Below, in pieces: positions 7,444-10,010 of a stretch of DNA of 10,010 nt (position 1 is its first letter; every line of letters starts with the position of its first letter). Both the position numbers and the translations under genes were made by a program. This stretch comes from Chloroflexota bacterium (lineage in GTDB: Bacteria > Chloroflexota > Dehalococcoidia > JACQGW01): positions 1-10,010 of the forward strand of contig JACQGW010000164.1 of the NCBI GenBank assembly GCA_016199325.1, in the 5' to 3' direction. The notes beneath the pieces are model-generated. The model worked only from the letters and a program-made list of their open reading frames with translations, was not told where the DNA came from and did no database searches.

Positions 7444-9030
7444 GTGATCCTACTGTACAACCCCCAGAGCTCGGCCGCGCGGAAGCCCGTGCTGCCGATG
7501 TCGCTGCTGGCCGTCGGCGCGCTGCTCGAGGGCCGGCACGACTATCGCATCGTGGATGGGAACCTGGAAGCCGATCCGCTCGATCGACTCGACGGCCTCA
7601 TCCGGGAGACCCGCGCGACGGTCCTGGGCGTCACAGTCATGCCGGGGCCACAGCTCGCACAGGCGGTTCCTCTGACGAAAGCGCTGAAGGAGCGTCACCC
7701 GCACCTAACGGTCGTCTGGGGTGGCTACTTCCCGACGCAGCACGCCGAGGTCTGCCTGCGCTCCCCGTACGTCGACTACGCCGTCCGCGGCTATGGCGAG
7801 GTCGTTTTCGCCGGCCTCGTCGACGCGCTCGCCCGCGGTGAATCGCCCATGCACAACACCACCAGCGCGGAGCACGGGGGACGGGGCACGGAGCCGAGTC
7901 AATGCCTTGGCTCGTCCCCCGTGCATCATGCCTCGTGCTCTGTACCCCGTGCTCCCGCGGGAGAGAGCGCCGCCGGTCTCGCCTTTCGCAGCGCGGCCGG
8001 GACGATTGCGCAGCACCCATTGGCGCCGATCCCGCATCCCGAGCACCTGCCCGATCTCCCGTACCATCGGGTCGACGTCGACCGCTACGTCCGGCGCTCG
8101 TTCCTCGGCCGGCGCACCCTCCCGCACCATTCCAGCTACGGCTGCCCCTTCTCCTGCAACTTCTGCGGCGTCGTCACGATGGCCTCCGGCCGCTGGCTGG
8201 CGCAATCGGCCGAGCGGACCGCGGCTGCCGTCGCCGAGCTGCACCGGCGCTGGCGGATCGACGCCGTCGAGCTCTATGACAACAACTTCTTCGTCCACGA
8301 GGCTCGTGCGGTCGAGTTTGCCGAGCGGATCCGACCGCTGGGGCTCGGGTGGTGGGGCGAGGGGCGGATCGACACGCTGCTGAAGTACCACGACGCCACC
8401 TGGCGGGCCATGCGGGAGAGTGGGCTGAAGATGGTCTTCATGGGCGCCGAGTCCGGCTCCGACGAAACGCTCCAGCGGATGGACAAGGGTGGCACCATGG
8501 CGACGGCCAAGACGCTGGAGATCGTCGCCCTGATGCGCCGCTGGAGGATTGTGCCCGAGCTTTCGTTTGTCGTCGGCAATCCGCCGGATCCGGCGGCCGA
8601 CATCGCGCGGACGATGGAGTTTGTCCGGCGCGTGAAGCAGGTGAACCCCGCCGCCGAGATCATCCTGTATCTCTACACGCCGGTCCCGCTTGGCGGAGAC
8701 CTCTACGACACGGCCCGGGCAGCAGGCTTTCAGTTTCCGGAGACGCTGGAGGAATGGGTCAGCCCGGCCTGGCAGGAGTTCGCGCTCCGCCGCGGCCGGG
8801 CGATGCCCTGGTTGCGCGACCGACTGCGGCGGCAGCTTCACGACTTCGAGCGAGTCCTCAACGCCTACTACCCGACCACGACCGACGCCCGCCTGACCGG
8901 CCTGAGCCGAGCGCTGCTCCGCGCCGCCGGCTCCTGGCGCTACCGGACAGGGTTCTACAGCTTCCCGATCGAGCTACGACTTCTCCAGCGCCTTTTCGCC
9001 TACCAGCGGCCAGAAACCACCGGTTTCTAA
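7444..9030 (+). CDS. B12-binding radical SAM enzyme with an internal palindromic insertion
   Basis: The product is 528 residues from GTG 7444. An in-frame ATG at 7405 would add 13 residues, but VILLYNPQSS is a more family-like N-terminus. Residues 1 to about 135 look like a cobalamin-binding domain (LGVTVMPGPQLAQAV, VVWGGYFPTQHAEV, VRGYGE). The DxHxxG cobalt-ligand motif is not evident; DGNLE stands near its expected place. The radical SAM core starts near residue 225, with the [4Fe-4S] triad C234-x3-C238-x2-C241 in YGCPFSCNFCG, and GAESGS at about 334-339 in the later barrel. A basic C-terminal region follows (about 430-528). Relatives perform methyl transfers or ring rearrangements on unreactive carbons; the substrate here cannot be read. 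Residues about 141-172 (rich in Gly, Ser, Pro, His and Cys) are encoded by an inserted palindromic repeat between the two domains. Two methyltransferase-type ORFs follow immediately. Confidence 0.9.
   Translation: MILLYNPQSSAARKPVLPMSLLAVGALLEGRHDYRIVDGNLEADPLDRLDGLIRETRATVLGVTVMPGPQLAQAVPLTKALKERHPHLTVVWGGYFPTQHAEVCLRSPYVDYAVRGYGEVVFAGLVDALARGESPMHNTTSAEHGGRGTEPSQCLGSSPVHHASCSVPRAPAGESAAGLAFRSAAGTIAQHPLAPIPHPEHLPDLPYHRVDVDRYVRRSFLGRRTLPHHSSYGCPFSCNFCGVVTMASGRWLAQSAERTAAAVAELHRRWRIDAVELYDNNFFVHEARAVEFAERIRPLGLGWWGEGRIDTLLKYHDATWRAMRESGLKMVFMGAESGSDETLQRMDKGGTMATAKTLEIVALMRRWRIVPELSFVVGNPPDPAADIARTMEFVRRVKQVNPAAEIILYLYTPVPLGGDLYDTARAAGFQFPETLEEWVSPAWQEFALRRGRAMPWLRDRLRRQLHDFERVLNAYYPTTTDARLTGLSRALLRAAGSWRYRTGFYSFPIELRLLQRLFAYQRPETTGF
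7866..7959. repeat. Palindromic repeat element inserted in frame within the radical SAM gene
   Basis: The ends are inverted copies: CGCGGAGCACGGGG (7866-7879) against CCCCGTGCTCCCGCG (7945-7959), differing by a single-base indel. A nested perfect 12-bp inverted repeat runs inside, GCACGGGGGACG (7872-7883) with CGTCCCCCGTGC (7913-7924), and GAGCC/GGCTC pair inside that. On the minus strand the right part reads as imperfect 14-15-nt units (GAGCACGGGGTACA, GAGCACGAGGCATGA, TGCACGGGGGACGA). The frame stays open through it. It resembles small mobile palindromes that insert in coding sequence, but I cannot see a second copy in this window. Confidence 0.6.
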
Positions 9031-9040
9031 GGGTCGGGGG

Positions 9041-9280
9041 ATGGTGGCCGAGGGGCAGGACGCCTTCCGGCAGCAGTACGGCTTCGCCTCGGACGCCGTG
9101 CCGAGCCGCGGCTTCCTGACCTGGGCCGATCTGGAGTATCTGGCAGGGTCCTTCGGCCTCCACTGGCGCCACTACCGCCCGATCTACGGATTGCGATGGC
9201 AGCTCCGACCGATCGCCGCTCGCCTCCGCGGACGTCGAGAGCCGGCAACCTTTGCGGTCATCGTCGGGAGGCGTCCATGA
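9041..9280 (+). CDS. 79-residue ORF resembling the C-terminal tail of a SAM methyltransferase
   Basis: The ORF starts 10 nt after the radical SAM stop, with a G-rich stretch (GGGTCGGGGG) directly before the ATG as a poor ribosome site. The product contains SRGFLTWADLEYLAGSFGL, HYRPIYGLRWQLRP and a GRREPATFAVIVGRR ending. To my eye this resembles the last strand and tail of a class I (type 11-like) methyltransferase. The SAM-binding part, including any GxGxG motif, is absent. It may be the remnant of a longer methyltransferase gene lost by deletion, or a genuine small protein. Its stop overlaps the next start (ATGA), so translation through it may couple to the downstream gene. The family assignment is tentative. 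Confidence 0.6.
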   Translation: MVAEGQDAFRQQYGFASDAVPSRGFLTWADLEYLAGSFGLHWRHYRPIYGLRWQLRPIAARLRGRREPATFAVIVGRRP

Positions 9281-9972
9281 CGCAGTCCTGGCTGCGTCCG
9301 GTCTGGCGCCTCCTCCTGGCGTGGCGGTTCCGCCTCTTCGACCGGCACCGGCACCGCCGGTTCGCCGTCGAATGGATCGACGGCGTGCCGCTGGTCGTCC
9401 TGCCCGACGTCTTCAATCCGAAGCTCTTCCGCAGCGGTGAGCTGCTGGCCCGGTATCTGGCAGGCCCCGGCGCCGAGCCCGGCGCATCCGTGCTTGACCT
9501 GGGCACCGGCTCGGGGGTGATCGCCATCTTCGCCGGCCGGTGGGCGCGGCGCGTCGTGGCCGTGGACCTGAACCCGGCGGCGGTGCGCTGCGCTCGGGCG
9601 AACGTGCTCCTGGCCGGACTCGAATCGATCGTCGAGGTTCGCCACGGCGACCTCTTCGAGCCGGTCGCCGGCGAGCGGTTCGACCTCGTCGTCTTTAATC
9701 CGCCGTACTTCCGCGGCCGACCGCGCGACGACTGGGACCTGAGCTGGCGGAGCGACGACATCGCCGAACGGTTCGCCGCCGGCCTCGCCGGCGTGCTGAC
9801 GTCCTCCGGCAGTGCCCTCGTCATCCTCTCGACCGACGCCGATCCGTCGATCCTCCCGACGATCGAGCGGCACGGTTTCCGGGCGGGCGTGGTCTGCCGG
9901 CATCGTTTCGTCAATGAAACGTTTACGATCCACCGTCTGTTTGGACAGATGCCCCTGATACGACAGGAGTAG
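9277..9972 (+). CDS. NPPY-motif SAM-dependent methyltransferase (HemK/PrmC-like fold)
   Basis: A 231-residue class I methyltransferase. I chose ATG 9277 because GGGAGG lies just upstream and the start overlaps the previous stop as ATGA; the longer frame from 9196 would run antiparallel to no signal and deep into the previous gene. Motif I is VLDLGTGSGVIAIFAG (72-87), the ribose-binding acidic residue is in VVAVDLN (93-99), and motif IV is FNPPYF (140-145). NPPY is the signature of enzymes that methylate planar amide or amine nitrogens, such as PrmC on glutamine or N6-adenine methyltransferases, and also of some small-molecule enzymes. There is no PrmC-type N-terminal helical domain; about 55 basic residues precede the fold instead (RHRHRR near 24-29). 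The substrate is unknown. It is probably co-expressed with the radical SAM gene. Confidence 0.85.
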   Translation: MTQSWLRPVWRLLLAWRFRLFDRHRHRRFAVEWIDGVPLVVLPDVFNPKLFRSGELLARYLAGPGAEPGASVLDLGTGSGVIAIFAGRWARRVVAVDLNPAAVRCARANVLLAGLESIVEVRHGDLFEPVAGERFDLVVFNPPYFRGRPRDDWDLSWRSDDIAERFAAGLAGVLTSSGSALVILSTDADPSILPTIERHGFRAGVVCRHRFVNETFTIHRLFGQMPLIRQE

Positions 9973-10010
9973 GGGCGTACACGCAGGCCATCGCGGCTCG
10001 GATAGTCCGC

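Noticed and set aside
7866..7959. CRISPR or tandem-repeat array in the radical SAM gene
   Set aside because: The repeated units are short, imperfect and unspaced, and the dominant structure is a nested inverted repeat inside an open frame.
7705..8841. 378-codon minus-strand open frame
   Set aside because: Antisense shadow of the radical SAM gene, whose CxxxCxxC motif and domain order are clear.
9196..9276. 27-residue N-terminal extension of the NPPY methyltransferase
   Set aside because: ATG 9277 has GGGAGG just upstream and an ATGA overlap; the extension reads the previous ORF out of frame.
9184..9933. 249-codon minus-strand open frame
   Set aside because: Antisense shadow of the NPPY methyltransferase.

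Overview
The window is a high-GC bacterial segment. Codon third positions are strongly G/C, so long antisense shadow ORFs are common, but the regulatory signals are ordinary bacterial ones: Shine-Dalgarno boxes, a sigma70-type promoter and an intrinsic terminator. The gene families, including a c-di-AMP-type riboswitch, a DUF3536-type GH57 enzyme and a B12-dependent radical SAM enzyme, suit an environmental, probably uncultivated lineage of the Rokubacteria/Methylomirabilota or deltaproteobacterial sort. That placement is a weak guess.

Left half (1-5110, minus strand). This is a trehalose/alpha-glucan operon with its complete control region. A near-consensus promoter (5081-5109) starts a leader of about 300 nt. 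The leader contains a ydaO/yuaA-class (cyclic di-AMP) riboswitch (4891-5042) and then a perfect intrinsic-terminator hairpin (4841-4874). A possible antiterminator pairing overlaps that hairpin. Downstream come a 76-residue zinc-ribbon-like protein (4544-4774) and, 36 nt later, one very long ORF (4507 to the left edge). The long ORF fuses a complete GH57/DUF3536 glycoside hydrolase-type protein (residues 1 to about 836) to malto-oligosyltrehalose synthase TreY (from about 837). The TreY C-terminus lies outside the window. My reading is that c-di-AMP, a signal of osmotic and potassium state, switches synthesis of the compatible solute trehalose from stored glucan.

Middle (5142-7064, minus strand). 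A soluble 640-residue sensor histidine kinase has two GAF-like domains and no membrane segment. It ends just upstream of the riboswitch promoter. No response regulator lies beside it. A 379-nt non-coding stretch (7065-7443) separates it from the divergent plus-strand genes and holds candidate promoters for both directions.

Right half (7444-9972, plus strand). Three genes lie head to tail: a B12-binding radical SAM enzyme, a 79-codon ORF that resembles only the C-terminal tail of a SAM methyltransferase, and an NPPY-motif methyltransferase whose ATG overlaps the previous stop (ATGA). The radical SAM gene carries a roughly 94-bp palindromic element in frame (7866-7959), which adds about 32 low-complexity residues between its two domains. 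The chemistry of this cluster is unknown.

The points most worth following up are the riboswitch controlling a trehalose-pathway operon, the GH57-TreY fusion, and the palindromic repeat inside a protein-coding gene.
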